DNA from: Billgrantia endophytica
GTDB lineage: Bacteria; Pseudomonadota; Gammaproteobacteria; Pseudomonadales; Halomonadaceae
Direction: 5' to 3'
Assembly (NCBI RefSeq): GCF_002879615.1
Contig: NZ_PNRF01000010.1
Coordinates: 1-64,000 of the forward strand
Length of the DNA: 64,000 nt
Part shown: positions 29,369-39,652 of the stretch, piece after piece
Position numbering within the stretch: the first letter of the stretch is position 1
How the letters are laid out: each line of letters starts with the position of its first letter
The notes under the pieces: generated by a model
The model's input: the letters and a program-made list of their open reading frames with translations, nothing else
The model's database searches: none
Told to the model about the DNA's origin: nothing
Position numbers and translations under genes: made by a program

Positions 29369-30150
29369 TGATCGGGCAGATTCTCAACATGGGGCGTCGT
29401 GGTTGCGAGGTGCTCGAGGCCCTGGGCCGGGCGGGCCTGTTCCTGGTGCAGTCGGCTGTGGGTTGGCCGTCGCGAGAGGGCTGGTACTTGTGGCTGCGCC
29501 AGATGCATTTCGTTGGTGTCTTGTCCCTGGCCATCGTGCTGGTTTCGGGGCTGTTCATCGGTATGGTGTTGGCTCTGCAGGGCTACACGATTCTGGTCGA
29601 CTTCGGTGCCGAACAGGCATTGGGTCAGATGGTGGCGCTGTCGTTGCTGCGTGAGCTGTCACCGGTGGTGGCCGCCTTGCTGTTTGCGGGTCGTGCCGGT
29701 TCGGCGTTGACGGCCGAGATAGGGCTCATGAAGGCGACGGAGCAGCTCACCAGCATGGAAATGATCGGTGTCGACCCGCTGCGGCGGGTGGTGGCGCCCC
29801 GCCTGTGGGCTGGTTTCGTCGCTCTGCCGCTGCTCACCATCGGCTTCAGCGTGGTGGGTGTCTATGGCGGCTATCTCGTCGGCGTCGAGTGGCTGGGGGT
29901 GTTCGAGGGGTCCTACTGGGGCAATATGCAGTCCAGCGTCGATTTCATTGGCGATATCGGCAATGGCATGGTCAAGAGTATCGTTTTCGCTCTGGTGGTG
30001 ACCTGGATCGCGGTCTTCCAAGGCTACGACCTGGTGCCTACCTCGGAAGGTATCTCTCGTGCGACGACGCGTACGGTGGTCTATTCCTCCCTGGCGGTAC
30101 TCGGCCTGGACTTCGTGCTGACAGCCCTGATGTTTGGAGGACTTTCGTAA
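29368..30150 (+). CDS. mlaE: Phospholipid ABC transporter permease MlaE
   Basis: MlaE (260 residues) is the permease of the Mla complex. Several membrane segments are visible, including [55 protein letters not shown], and the C-terminal [16 protein letters not shown]. The EIGxMKxxEQxxxxxxMGxDP-type motif of the MlaE family is seen as [10 protein letters not shown] followed by [14 protein letters not shown]. The start overlaps the mlaF stop by one base (TGATG). Confidence 0.96.
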   Translation: MIGQILNMGRRGCEVLEALGRAGLFLVQSAVGWPSREGWYLWLRQMHFVGVLSLAIVLVSGLFIGMVLALQGYTILVDFGAEQALGQMVALSLLRELSPVVAALLFAGRAGSALTAEIGLMKATEQLTSMEMIGVDPLRRVVAPRLWAGFVALPLLTIGFSVVGVYGGYLVGVEWLGVFEGSYWGNMQSSVDFIGDIGNGMVKSIVFALVVTWIAVFQGYDLVPTSEGISRATTRTVVYSSLAVLGLDFVLTALMFGGLS

Positions 30151-30187
30151 TGTCGGAAAGATTTATTGTGAAGCTCGGAGAAGCGGG

Positions 30188-30652
30188 ATGAAGCGCAGCA
30201 AGACGATGGAACTGGGGGTCGGTCTCTTCATGCTGGCTGGCATCCTGGGGATGCTGTTCCTGGGGTTGCGTGTCAGCGGCCTGACCTTTACGACCCCGGG
30301 GGATACGTTCCAGCTGGAGGCCAACTTTGCCAACATCGGCAGCCTCAAGCCACGTGCACGCGTCACCATGTCCGGCGTTACCGTGGGCAGGGTCAGGGCT
30401 ATCGAACTGGACACCGACTGGTACGACGCGCGTGTCGTGCTGGAGCTGGACAGCGGGCTGGAGGGGCAGCTTTCCCGCGATACCACTGCTGCTATCCTGA
30501 CTGCAGGTCTGCTCGGCGAGCAGTACGTCGGGCTTTCCGTGGGCGGTGATCCGGAGACGCTCGGTGACGGGGACACCATCCGCGACACCCAGTCGGCGAT
30601 CGTGCTCGAAGAACTCATCCAGCAATTCGTGTCCAATATGGTCAGCGACTGA
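30188..30652 (+). CDS. mlaD: Phospholipid transport system substrate-binding protein MlaD
   Basis: MlaD (154 residues) is an MCE-domain protein anchored in the inner membrane; its hexamer forms a lipid channel on top of MlaE. One N-terminal membrane helix (LFMLAGILGMLFLGLRVSG) precedes the MCE domain, which contains FANIGSLKPRARVTMSGVTVGRV and the conserved LLGEQYVGL. The ATG at 30188 follows GGAG; the in-frame upstream part overlaps mlaE and is not conserved. Confidence 0.95.
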   Translation: MKRSKTMELGVGLFMLAGILGMLFLGLRVSGLTFTTPGDTFQLEANFANIGSLKPRARVTMSGVTVGRVRAIELDTDWYDARVVLELDSGLEGQLSRDTTAAILTAGLLGEQYVGLSVGGDPETLGDGDTIRDTQSAIVLEELIQQFVSNMVSD

Positions 30653-30697
30653 GGCTTGGCCTCCTATCATCCCACTTCGCTTCTTTCGAGGTCATTC

Positions 30698-31372
30698 ATG
30701 AAACTGACGACCCCTGCTCCCGCTTCCCTTCGCCTGCTGATGCTTGGGCTCGGCCTGGCACTTTTTTCGCTGTCGTTTTCCCTGTTGGCGCAGGCTGCCC
30801 CCGAGCGCAGTCCCGAACAGGTGATTCGTGACAGTATCAATGAAATGATGGGTCAGATCGAAGGGCGTGAAGAGTATTACGCCGACAACATCAATGAGCT
30901 CAAGGCGCTGGTGGACGAGAGTCTCGATGATATCGCCGACTTTCGCTATATCGGCGCCAGTGTCATGGGTCGTTACTTCCAGAATGCCACTCCCCAGCAG
31001 CGCTCCCGCTTCGTGAACACCTTTCGCCAGACTCTGATCGATACTTATACCAAGGGTCTGGTGACATTCGATTATCGGGAGTTGAGGGTGCTGGACAGCC
31101 AGCGTCCTCCGCGGCACGAGGACCAGGCCAGTGTTGCCATGGAAGTCGTCGCTGTCGACGGCACCGTCTATCCGGTCAACTATACGCTGCGTCTCGCCGA
31201 CGGCCAGTGGAAGGTGGCCAACGTCATCGTCAATGGCATCAACCTGGGGCTGACGTTCCGCAACCAGTTCGATCAGGCCATGCGCGACCACAATCGCGAC
31301 TACGATGCCGTGATCGATCACTGGGCTCCCGAACTGGCAGTCGAGGAGCTCGAAGAGGGTGGCGATGCATGA
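30698..31372 (+). CDS. mlaC: Phospholipid-binding periplasmic protein MlaC
   Basis: MlaC (224 residues) shuttles phospholipid across the periplasm between MlaD and the outer-membrane MlaA complex. A signal peptide is clear (residues 1-30, ending LLAQAA). The Tol-tol/MlaC domain carries FRYIGASVMGRYFQNATPQQ and NTFRQTLIDTYTKGL. The ATG at 30698 places the signal peptide correctly. Its stop overlaps the mlaB start (ATGA). MlaA is not in this window. Confidence 0.93.
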   Translation: MKLTTPAPASLRLLMLGLGLALFSLSFSLLAQAAPERSPEQVIRDSINEMMGQIEGREEYYADNINELKALVDESLDDIADFRYIGASVMGRYFQNATPQQRSRFVNTFRQTLIDTYTKGLVTFDYRELRVLDSQRPPRHEDQASVAMEVVAVDGTVYPVNYTLRLADGQWKVANVIVNGINLGLTFRNQFDQAMRDHNRDYDAVIDHWAPELAVEELEEGGDA

Positions 31373-31707
31373 GTCGCCTTCTCGACAGCCGAGGCATCTC
31401 GCTCGAGGCCGGCCCCGAGGGGCTGGTCGTAACCGGGGAGGTCGACTTTGGCGTGGCGACAGAGCTGGCCGAGGCCGGCTCTGCCTGGTTGAAGGAGCAG
31501 CCCGCCGGGGCCCGTGTGACGCTGGACCTGTGTGGCGTCGAACAGGTCAGTAGCGCAGCCTTGACCGTACTGTTGGAGTGGACTCGGTGTGCCCGGGCCG
31601 CCGGTGTCAAGATTCGCTCGGTGCGCCTCTCTGCCCCCCTGGCCCGGCTGACCCGGGTGGCCGGCCTTGACACCATGCTGCCGATTGACGACGCTTCCTG
31701 CCGCTGA
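31369..31707 (+). CDS. mlaB: STAS-domain protein MlaB
   Basis: MlaB (112 residues) is the cytoplasmic STAS subunit that stabilises MlaF in the transporter. The STAS pattern is visible: a strand-rich start (GLVVTGEVDFGVATEL), then VTLDLCGVEQVSSAALTVLLEWTRCAR, the usual D-x-x-x-V-D/S-S/T helix entry. Sequence conservation of MlaB is low, so the call rests also on its place as the fifth gene of mlaFEDCB and the four-base overlap with mlaC. Confidence 0.88.
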   Translation: MSRLLDSRGISLEAGPEGLVVTGEVDFGVATELAEAGSAWLKEQPAGARVTLDLCGVEQVSSAALTVLLEWTRCARAAGVKIRSVRLSAPLARLTRVAGLDTMLPIDDASCR

Positions 31708-31835
31708 ACCTCTGCATGTCCGGCATCGCCAAGCGCGGTGCTTTTCATTACCATGTAGGCAATCCGTTATTCTGGCGCCGCTCCTGTCTCCGAGCCGTGT
31801 GCCATCCATTTCGATCTACAGGAGTTCCGGTTTCC

Positions 31836-33382
<1,547 letters not shown>

Positions 33383-33423
33383 GCGGGGCGCGGGTCCAGT
33401 AGCTTCCGACCACAGGCGAGACC

Positions 33424-34086
33424 ATGAGCAAGCAACTGATTCTGGCCCTCTCCAAGGGCCGTATTCTGGACGAGACCCTGCCGCTGCTGGCCGATGCCGG
33501 CATCGTTCCGGCAGAAGACCTTGGCAAGAGCCGCAAGCTGCTGTTCGATACCAACCTGGACGACGTCAAGCTGGTCATCATTCGTGCTACGGACGTGCCT
33601 ACCTATGTGCAGCTGGGGGCTGCGGATATGGGGGTTGCCGGCAAGGACGTGCTGCTGGAGCACGGTGCCGAAGGGCTCTATGAGCCACTGGATCTCGAGA
33701 TCGCCGGTTGCAAGTTGATGACCGCCGGCATCGATGGCGCGGAGCCGGCCCGCACGCGTCGCCGCGTTGCCACCAAGTTCGTCAACGTGGCGCGTCGCTA
33801 TTACGCCGAGCAGGGTATCCAGGCCGAAGTGATCAAGCTTTACGGTGCCATGGAGCTGGCCCCGCTGATGAACCTGGCCGACGAAATCGTCGATATCGTC
33901 GATACTGGCAACACCCTGCGCGCGAACGGGATGTCGCCGCGTGAATTGATCGCGCCGATCAGCACTCGCCTGGTGGTGAACAAGGCGTCCATGACCATGA
34001 AGCACGCCCGCCTGAAGCCGTTGATAGCACGTCTTGCCGAGGCAGTGACCCGGCGCCGAGACGCGGACAGTGCCACTGTGACCTGA
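33424..34086 (+). CDS. hisG: ATP phosphoribosyltransferase, short form
   Basis: HisG starts histidine synthesis by joining ATP and PRPP. At 220 residues this is the short HisG(S) type: the C-terminal ACT-like regulatory domain of the long form is absent. Short forms need HisZ, a histidyl-tRNA-synthetase-like subunit, for activity and feedback control; no hisZ is in this window. Typical segments are [28 protein letters not shown] and the PRPP-binding [16 protein letters not shown]. It is followed by hisD. Confidence 0.96.
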   Translation: MSKQLILALSKGRILDETLPLLADAGIVPAEDLGKSRKLLFDTNLDDVKLVIIRATDVPTYVQLGAADMGVAGKDVLLEHGAEGLYEPLDLEIAGCKLMTAGIDGAEPARTRRRVATKFVNVARRYYAEQGIQAEVIKLYGAMELAPLMNLADEIVDIVDTGNTLRANGMSPRELIAPISTRLVVNKASMTMKHARLKPLIARLAEAVTRRRDADSATVT

Positions 34087-34153
34087 TGCCATTTGGCAGG
34101 GCCTCTGCCCCGGCAGTGAGCGCATAGATCCCTTTTTGGAGGTGAACGCAATC

Positions 34154-35476
34154 ATGAGCGAAACCCTTGCCGAGACCGCCGACATCGCACGTCTCTCCAC
34201 CATCGATGGCGACTTCGAGACCCGCCTCGATGCCCTGCTGGCCTGGGAAGGTGTATCCGATGCCGAGATACATCGCCGCGTCGACGAGATCATCGCCGGC
34301 GTGAGGGCTCATGGTGACAAGGCGCTGGTCGAGTATTCCAACCGTTTCGATCGGCTGAGTGTCTCGAGCATGACCGAACTGACTCTGAGTGCCGAGCGAT
34401 TGGAGCAGGCGTTCATCGGCCTGCCCGAGGTGCAGCGTGCTGCGCTGTCGAAGGCGGCCGAGCGCATTCGTGCCTACCACGCGAGGCAGAAGCCGGAATC
34501 CTGGACCTACACCGAGGCCGATGGCACGGTGCTTGGTCAGCAGGTCATGCCGCTGGATCGTGCTGGCATCTACGTGCCAGGCGGCAAGGCTGCCTATCCC
34601 TCTTCGGTATTGATGAATGCCATACCCGCCCACGTGGCGGGGGTTCGCGAGATCGTGATGGTAGTGCCAACGCCCGACGGCGTCCTCAACGAGCTGGTGC
34701 TGGCGGCGGCTCACCTGGCCGGAGTGGATCATGTCTTTACCATCGGTGGCGCCCAGGCGGTGGCTGCACTGGCCTATGGCACCGAGACCGTGCCCCGGGT
34801 CGACAAGATCGTCGGGCCCGGCAACACCTATGTGGCGACTGCCAAGCGAGCGGTGTTCGGCCAGGTGGGCATCGACATGATCGCCGGACCCTCCGAGATA
34901 TTGGTGGTTTCCGATGGCGGTACCGATCCGGAGTGGCTGGCGATGGACCTCTTTTCCCAGGCGGAGCACGATGAAGACGCCCAGGCCATCCTGGTGAGCT
35001 GGGACGCGACCCACCTGGATGCCGTCGAGGCGGCCATCGTGCGGTTGTTGCCGACCCTGGAGCGCGAGGCTATCGTACGACAGTCGCTGTCTCGTCGCGG
35101 TGCGCTGATCCATTGTCATGATCGCGCGGAGGCCATTGACCTGATCAACCGCATCGCGCCGGAGCACCTGGAGCTTTCCATGGCAGACCCGGAAGCCTTG
35201 TTGCCTGAAGTACGTCATGCCGGCGCTATCTTCATGGGCCGCTATACCGCGGAGGCGCTGGGTGATTATTGCGCCGGCCCCAACCATGTGTTGCCCACCT
35301 CCGGCACGGCGCGCTTCTCGTCACCACTGGGCGTCTATGACTTCCAGAAGCGCTCCTCGATCATCCATTGCTCGCAGGAAGGCGCCTCGGAGCTTGGCAA
35401 GGTGGCCTCCATCCTGGCCCGTGGCGAGTCGCTCACGGCCCATGCCCGCTCCGCGGAGTACCGCATCAGACCGTGA
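34154..35476 (+). CDS. hisD: Histidinol dehydrogenase
   Basis: HisD (440 residues) oxidises histidinol to histidine in two NAD-dependent steps with a zinc ion. Family signatures are [25 protein letters not shown] (seen in parts: [10 protein letters not shown] and [10 protein letters not shown]), [27 protein letters not shown] region, [10 protein letters not shown], and the C-terminal zinc-binding EHLEL and [14 protein letters not shown]. The ATG at 34154 has a perfect GGAGGTGA eight bases upstream. hisC, often next in related genomes, is not found here; the next gene is a convergent protease. Confidence 0.97.
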   Translation: MSETLAETADIARLSTIDGDFETRLDALLAWEGVSDAEIHRRVDEIIAGVRAHGDKALVEYSNRFDRLSVSSMTELTLSAERLEQAFIGLPEVQRAALSKAAERIRAYHARQKPESWTYTEADGTVLGQQVMPLDRAGIYVPGGKAAYPSSVLMNAIPAHVAGVREIVMVVPTPDGVLNELVLAAAHLAGVDHVFTIGGAQAVAALAYGTETVPRVDKIVGPGNTYVATAKRAVFGQVGIDMIAGPSEILVVSDGGTDPEWLAMDLFSQAEHDEDAQAILVSWDATHLDAVEAAIVRLLPTLEREAIVRQSLSRRGALIHCHDRAEAIDLINRIAPEHLELSMADPEALLPEVRHAGAIFMGRYTAEALGDYCAGPNHVLPTSGTARFSSPLGVYDFQKRSSIIHCSQEGASELGKVASILARGESLTAHARSAEYRIRP

Positions 35477-35507
35477 TGGCGGGATACCTCCGAGGCATGG
35501 CCATGCA

Positions 35508-35541
35508 ACGACGGGCCCCACCAGTTGGTGGGGCTCGTCGT
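35508..35541. terminator. Stem-loop between convergent hisD and degS-like genes
   Basis: ACGACGGGCCCCACC (35508-35522) pairs with GGTGGGGCTCGTCGT (35527-35541), a 15-base stem with one G-T wobble and the loop AGTT. It has no T-run on either side. Its place between two convergent genes suggests a bidirectional terminator or a 3'-end stabiliser. Confidence 0.55.
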
Positions 35542-35578
35542 CATGAGTCGGGATCGATGCTGGCCGGAGAGATGGTAT

Positions 35579-36796
35579 CTAGCGCTCTGGGCGACGCAAC
35601 TGCGGCGGTGGACGTTCGCCTACTTCCAGATTGATGGCCAGCCTCTCTCCGCTTCGCACGACCGTCAATGGCAGCGTGGCACCGGGCTGGATCGCCGCAA
35701 TGTCGCTCATGGCCACTCGGGCGTCGAGGATGGGGCGCCCATCGACTTCCAGCAGCACATCACCCGGGCGCAGGCCGGCCAGGGCGGCGGGACCATCCGG
35801 CACGACGCCGGCGATGACGACACCACGCGGGGCCTGCAGGCCGAAGGAGGCCGCCAGTTCCGGCGTCATTTCCTGTGCCTCGATACCCAGCCAACCGCGA
35901 ATGACCCGACCCTGCGTCACCAGGGCGTCGAGGATGCTATGGGCCAGGCGGGTGGGGATGGCGAACCCGACGCCCTGGGAGCCACCGGAGCGGGAAAAGA
36001 TGGCGGTGTTGATACCCACCAGGGCGCCTTCGGCATTGATCAGTGCCCCACCCGAATTGCCGGGATTGATGGCGGCATCGGTCTGGATGAAGTCCTCGTA
36101 GGCGCTCAAGCCCAGTTGGCTGCGCCCCGTGGCGCTGATGATGCCCATGGTCACGGTCTGGCCCACGCCGAAGGGGTTGCCGATGGCCATGGCAATGTCG
36201 CCCACTGCCACGTCCTCGCTGTCGGAGAGCTGGATCACCGGCAGGTTGTCCAGGTTGATGCGCAGCACGGCCAGGTCGCTTTCCGGGTCGGTGCCGATCA
36301 CCCTGGCCAGTGTTTCCCGGCCGTCCCTCAGGGCAACCTGGATTTCATCGGCGCCATCGATCACATGATGGTTGGTCAGCACGTAGCCATCCTCGCTGAC
36401 GATGACGCCGGAACCAAGGCTCGACAGCAGCCGCTGCTGGCTGGGCAGGTCGTCACCGAAGAACTGACGAAAGAAGGGGTCCGACATCATCGGATGCTCT
36501 TCCCGCGCCACAACCCGGGAAGAGTAGATGTTGACCACCGCCGGGGCGGCTTTCTCGACGGCATCGGAATAGCTGACCGGCCCCTGCTGGCGCGTCAGGG
36601 GTTCGGCTTGACGCACGTCCGGCACAGGCTGCTGCGCCTCGGAGACGGGCTCCACCAGCGGGGCATGCTGCTGAACCTCGGCGGGCGTAGGGGCTCCTGG
36701 TCGGCCCAGTAGCTGCGGGAAGGTGTTGAGCAACACGATGGCTAGCAGTATGCCGGTGATGATGGGTAAGGCATAGGCTATGAGCGAACGACGCAT
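35579..36796 (-). CDS. degS: DegS/AlgW-type periplasmic serine endoprotease
   Basis: The 405-residue protein is a membrane-anchored trypsin-like protease with one PDZ domain, the architecture of DegS/AlgW. Those enzymes cleave the anti-sigma factor RseA/MucA when misfolded porins appear. Residues 10-30 form the single membrane anchor. The catalytic triad is His144 (TNHHV), Asp174 (ESDLAVLR) and Ser248 (GNSGGALI). The PDZ domain begins near residue 300 (RGWLGIEAQEM). The long linker (residues 31-85) is Pro/Gln-rich. The ATG at 36796 follows AGGAAA; the frame remains open upstream without conservation. Its position after hisD matches algW in Pseudomonas as I recall it. Confidence 0.92.
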   Translation of the reverse strand: MRRSLIAYALPIITGILLAIVLLNTFPQLLGRPGAPTPAEVQQHAPLVEPVSEAQQPVPDVRQAEPLTRQQGPVSYSDAVEKAAPAVVNIYSSRVVAREEHPMMSDPFFRQFFGDDLPSQQRLLSSLGSGVIVSEDGYVLTNHHVIDGADEIQVALRDGRETLARVIGTDPESDLAVLRINLDNLPVIQLSDSEDVAVGDIAMAIGNPFGVGQTVTMGIISATGRSQLGLSAYEDFIQTDAAINPGNSGGALINAEGALVGINTAIFSRSGGSQGVGFAIPTRLAHSILDALVTQGRVIRGWLGIEAQEMTPELAASFGLQAPRGVVIAGVVPDGPAALAGLRPGDVLLEVDGRPILDARVAMSDIAAIQPGATLPLTVVRSGERLAINLEVGERPPPQLRRPER

Positions 36797-36845
36797 GCGG
36801 CGCTTTCCTGTCGGCGAGGCGCGGTCGATGACGCCCCGCGCAGTC

Positions 36846-36868
36846 GTTACAATAGGGTGTATTGTAAC
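36846..36868. promoter_or_regulatory. Perfect 9-bp inverted repeat between degS-like and nif3 genes
   Basis: GTTACAATA-GGGTG-TATTGTAAC is a perfect inverted repeat with a 5-base spacer, AT-rich within a GC-rich region, 50 bases from the degS-like start and 32 from the nif3 start. On both strands it contains -10-like hexamers (TACAAT and TATTGT). It looks like an operator controlling one or both divergent genes. No terminator T-run is present. Confidence 0.5.
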
Positions 36869-36899
36869 ATTGCCATCGAACCGCTGTCCGGAGGGCTGG

Positions 36900-37661
36900 A
36901 TGATTTCCCGTGATGAACTGGTAAACGCCTGCGATGCTCTGCTCGACACATCGCTGTTCAAGGACTATACGGTCAATGGGCTGCAGGTTGCGGGGCGGGA
37001 CCGTATCGCCCGGGTCATGACCGGCGTCACCGCCTGTCAGGCGTTGCTCGATGAGGCGGTCGACTGGAAGGCCGACCTGGTGCTGGTGCACCACGGGTAC
37101 TTCTGGAAGAACGAACCGGTGCCTATTACGGGGATGAAGCAGCGTCGCATTCGGACGCTGTTGCTCAATGATATCAACCTGCTGGCTTATCATCTGCCGC
37201 TGGATGCGCACGCCGAGCTTGGTAACAATGCCGAGCTGGCAAGACAGCTGGGCTTCAGGGTGGAGGGTTGTGCCGATGGTGAGCTCGGTGCGGGGTTGAT
37301 CTGGTTGGGGCGCCTGCCGGAGGCCCGGGAGGCAGCGGATCTGGCGAGCCACGTGGCCAGTTGCCTGGGGCGCGAGCCGCTGCTGATCGAGGCGCCAGGC
37401 ATTGGCGCGGTACGGCGTGTGGCCTGGTGTACCGGCGGGGCCCAGGACATGATCACCCAGGCCTGGGAGGCTGGGGCCGACGCGTTCATTTCCGGTGAGA
37501 TTTCCGAGCGCACTACCCACCTGGCCCGTGAGCTTGGCATCCATTACCTGGCCGCGGGCCATCACGCGACCGAGCGCTACGGCATCCAGGCCCTGGGAGA
37601 GTGGTTGGCGCGTGAATTCGATGTCGAGCACCGCTTCGTCGATATCGACAACCCGGCATGA
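36900..37661 (+). CDS. Nif3-like dinuclear metal-centre hexameric protein (YbgI family)
   Basis: The 253-residue protein belongs to the Nif3/YbgI family, toroidal hexamers with a two-metal site per subunit. The physiological role is uncertain, and GTP cyclohydrolase-like activity has been proposed for some members. Metal-ligand segments are visible: VNGLQVAG, LVHHGYFW, HLPLDAHAELGNN, and the C-terminal GHHATERYG and VEHRFVDIDNPA. The ATG at 36900 begins at the conserved ISRDELVNACDALL; the upstream in-frame part is not conserved. It is divergent from the degS-like gene. Confidence 0.93.
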   Translation: MISRDELVNACDALLDTSLFKDYTVNGLQVAGRDRIARVMTGVTACQALLDEAVDWKADLVLVHHGYFWKNEPVPITGMKQRRIRTLLLNDINLLAYHLPLDAHAELGNNAELARQLGFRVEGCADGELGAGLIWLGRLPEAREAADLASHVASCLGREPLLIEAPGIGAVRRVAWCTGGAQDMITQAWEAGADAFISGEISERTTHLARELGIHYLAAGHHATERYGIQALGEWLAREFDVEHRFVDIDNPA

Positions 37662-37667
37662 TCGCCA

Positions 37668-37691
37668 GCGGACCGGATCGCGCCGGTCCGC
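37668..37691. terminator. Stem-loop between convergent nif3 and yhcB genes
   Basis: GCGGACCGG-ATCGCG-CCGGTCCGC is a perfect 9-base stem with a 6-base loop, seven bases after the nif3 stop. It has no T-run. It is likely a 3'-end structure for nif3 and possibly for yhcB. Confidence 0.5.
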
Positions 37692-37718
37692 GTTGCAGTC
37701 ACCCTTGATGGAACCGCG

Positions 37719-38168
37719 TCAGTAGCGCGGTGCCCGGGGGGCGTCGGCGTTTTCGCTGGCTGGCTTGAGTCCGAAGTCCTCGGACAGGGTGCCGCCGGTG
37801 CCGTCGGCATAGTCGCGAGGCGCGGGGACTTCACCCCCTTGGTCGGCAAGGGCTGTCGTCGCGGCGATGTCCCGGCTGCGAGCGCTCTGTGGCAACTGAT
37901 CGAGGGTGCTGGCGTCTTCGGTCAGCCGGTGTTGCAGGGTACGCACCTCGCGCTGGATATTGCTGACCATCATGCCAACCTGTTCGAAGTGCTCCCCCAT
38001 GCCTTCCTTCAACACGCTCAACTCCCGTTCGCGCTCGACCACCTGTCGACGCAGTTGTTGCAGTCGACTGGCGCCGGTGCCGAACAGGTGGTATCCCATC
38101 GCGCCGATGCCCAGGCCGGCCAGCAGGCTGACGATGGCCATGATCCAGTTGATATTGCCGTATTCCAC
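37719..38168 (-). CDS. yhcB: YhcB/ZapG-like membrane protein (DUF1043)
   Basis: The 149-residue protein has one N-terminal membrane helix (WIMAIVSLLAGLGIGAMGYHLFG), then a coiled coil (about residues 32-90) and a low-complexity tail. This is the layout of YhcB (ZapG), which links envelope growth and division in E. coli. The start is a GTG at 38168 with AGGAG six bases upstream; the longer in-frame ATG adds 28 residues before the membrane helix. It is divergent from zapE, its usual neighbour in gammaproteobacteria (yhcB-zapE). Confidence 0.88.
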   Translation of the reverse strand: MEYGNINWIMAIVSLLAGLGIGAMGYHLFGTGASRLQQLRRQVVERERELSVLKEGMGEHFEQVGMMVSNIQREVRTLQHRLTEDASTLDQLPQSARSRDIAATTALADQGGEVPAPRDYADGTGGTLSEDFGLKPASENADAPRAPRY

Positions 38169-38250
38169 GAAATTCTCCTGATGCTGGTGCAATGTGATCG
38201 GGCGATCGATCGACAATGCGTCGGTGCCGCATTCGGCCATCTGGCAGCCC

Positions 38251-38281
38251 ATTATAGGGTCGCTGGCGCCTGGCCGGTCAA
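38251..38281 (-). promoter_or_regulatory. Candidate yhcB promoter
   Basis: Reading the minus strand, TATAAT (38251-38256) is a perfect -10, with TTGACC (38276-38281) 19 bases upstream, slightly longer than optimal. This gives a leader of about 75 bases for yhcB. Confidence 0.5.
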
Positions 38282-38338
38282 CGCGTCGATGCCTTTCCTC
38301 AACGGGTCCATTTTCCTGCGCGCGCTCGGTGGGATGCG

Positions 38339-38344
38339 TATAAT
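38339..38344 (+). promoter_or_regulatory. Candidate zapE -10 element
   Basis: A perfect TATAAT lies 44 bases before the zapE start. The -35 region (CTGCGC at 17 bases) is poor, so an activator or other contacts may be needed. Confidence 0.45.
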
Positions 38345-38388
38345 GCCGAATTTGCGAGTTTTTCGAGTCAAGTCAGCAAGGATTTGCC

Positions 38389-39573
38389 ATGTGTGCGACT
38401 GCGACCCCCGCCAATGCCTCGTCAGCCAACGGCACGACACCGCTGGAACGCTACCGTGCCGATCTGGAGCGCGATGATTTCCAGTACGATCCGGCCCAGG
38501 AGAAGGCGGTCGAGGCGTTGCAGCAGCTCTATGATCGACTGGTCGCCGCGCCGCGGACCGAGCCGCGTGCCGTCACCACCGGCAAGGGGCTGAAGTCCAG
38601 GATGACGGGCCTGTTTGCCAGGCGCGACAAGTCCCCCGACGAGCCGCGGCTACCGAGTGTTCCGGGGCTCTATTTCTGGGGTGGGGTAGGGCGTGGCAAG
38701 ACGTATCTGGTCGACACCTTCCATGAGTCGCTGCCGTTTCCCGACAAGATGCGGACCCACTTTCATCGCTTCATGCAGCGGGTTCATAATGAGCTGGAGC
38801 ACTACAAGGGGGAGAAGAATCCCCTCACCCTGATCGCCGGCAAGTTTGCCGCCGAAGCGCGGGTGATCTGCTTCGATGAGTTTTTCGTCAAGGACATTAC
38901 CGATGCGATGATTCTCGCCAACCTGCTCGAGGCATTGTTCGAGCGCGGCGTCGTGCTGGTGGCAACGTCGAATATCGTCCCCGACGAGCTCTACAAGGAT
39001 GGATTGCAGCGGGCACGTTTCCTGCCGGCCATCGATCTGCTCAAGCGGCACTGCCAGGTGGTCAATGTCGATTCCGGTATCGATTACCGGTTGCGGGCAC
39101 TGGAGCGGGCCGAGATTTTCCATGCCCCGCTCGACGAGGCGGCCGAACGGGAGTTGCACCGCAGCTTTCGAGAGATCGCCGGGCATGCCGGCGAGGTCGA
39201 TGTGCCGATCGAGATCAACCACCGCGTGCTGAAGGCGAGGCGTCTGCATGACGACGTGGTGTGGTTCGAGTTTCGCGAGCTTTGTGACGGGCCGCGAAGC
39301 CAGAACGACTATATCGAGCTGGCCCGGGAGTACCACACGGTGCTGGTCTCCAACGTGACACGGATGGGGGCGGCTACCGACGACCAGGCACGACGCTTCA
39401 TCAACATGGTCGATGAATTCTACGATCGAGGGGTCAAGTTGCTGCTCTCCGCCGAGGTTCCCGCCGAGGCGCTCTACACCGATGGTCGCCTCGGGTTCGA
39501 GTTCCAGCGCACCTTGTCGCGCCTGCAGGAGATGCAGTCCCATGAGTATCTGGCGCTGCCTCATAAACCCTGA
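38389..39573 (+). CDS. zapE: Cell division protein ZapE (AFG1-like ATPase)
   Basis: ZapE (394 residues) is a P-loop ATPase that acts on the Z ring during constriction under stress in E. coli. Walker A is GGVGRGKT, Walker B is VICFDEFFVKD and sensor 1 is VATSN. The conserved LYFWGGVGRGKTYLVD, FHRFMQRVH and GVKLLLSAE segments identify the family. A short insertion (about residues 62-88, lysine/arginine-rich) precedes the Walker A region. AAGGA lies eight bases before the ATG. Confidence 0.96.
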   Translation: MCATATPANASSANGTTPLERYRADLERDDFQYDPAQEKAVEALQQLYDRLVAAPRTEPRAVTTGKGLKSRMTGLFARRDKSPDEPRLPSVPGLYFWGGVGRGKTYLVDTFHESLPFPDKMRTHFHRFMQRVHNELEHYKGEKNPLTLIAGKFAAEARVICFDEFFVKDITDAMILANLLEALFERGVVLVATSNIVPDELYKDGLQRARFLPAIDLLKRHCQVVNVDSGIDYRLRALERAEIFHAPLDEAAERELHRSFREIAGHAGEVDVPIEINHRVLKARRLHDDVVWFEFRELCDGPRSQNDYIELAREYHTVLVSNVTRMGAATDDQARRFINMVDEFYDRGVKLLLSAEVPAEALYTDGRLGFEFQRTLSRLQEMQSHEYLALPHKP

Positions 39574-39581
39574 AAAGCCCC

Positions 39582-39610
39582 TTATCATGGGCAGGTGAGT
39601 CGTGTAGAAT
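39582..39610 (+). promoter_or_regulatory. Sigma-70 promoter of rplM-rpsI
   Basis: TTATCA (39582-39587) and TAGAAT (39605-39610) are separated by exactly 17 bases, matching four and five of six consensus positions. Transcription would start near 39617, giving a leader of about 114 bases before rplM, consistent with a strong ribosomal-protein promoter. Confidence 0.65.
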
Positions 39611-39626
39611 GCTGCCTCGCTCGAAC

Positions 39627-39652
39627 GTTGTCGCCATCTCGATGGCGACAAC
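39627..39652 (+). promoter_or_regulatory. Leader hairpin of rplM-rpsI, possible L13 autoregulatory site
   Basis: GTTGTCGCCATC-TC-GATGGCGACAAC is a perfect 12-base inverted repeat near the 5' end of the predicted message. It lacks a T-run, so a terminator is unlikely. In E. coli the rplM-rpsI operon is autoregulated by L13 through its leader; a similar role here is inference. Confidence 0.45.

Noticed and set aside
36846..36868. Zur box at the degS-nif3 inverted repeat
   Set aside because: The arms resemble GTTAT...ATAAC, but the centre is five GC-rich bases and the arm sequence differs, so I kept it as an unassigned operator.
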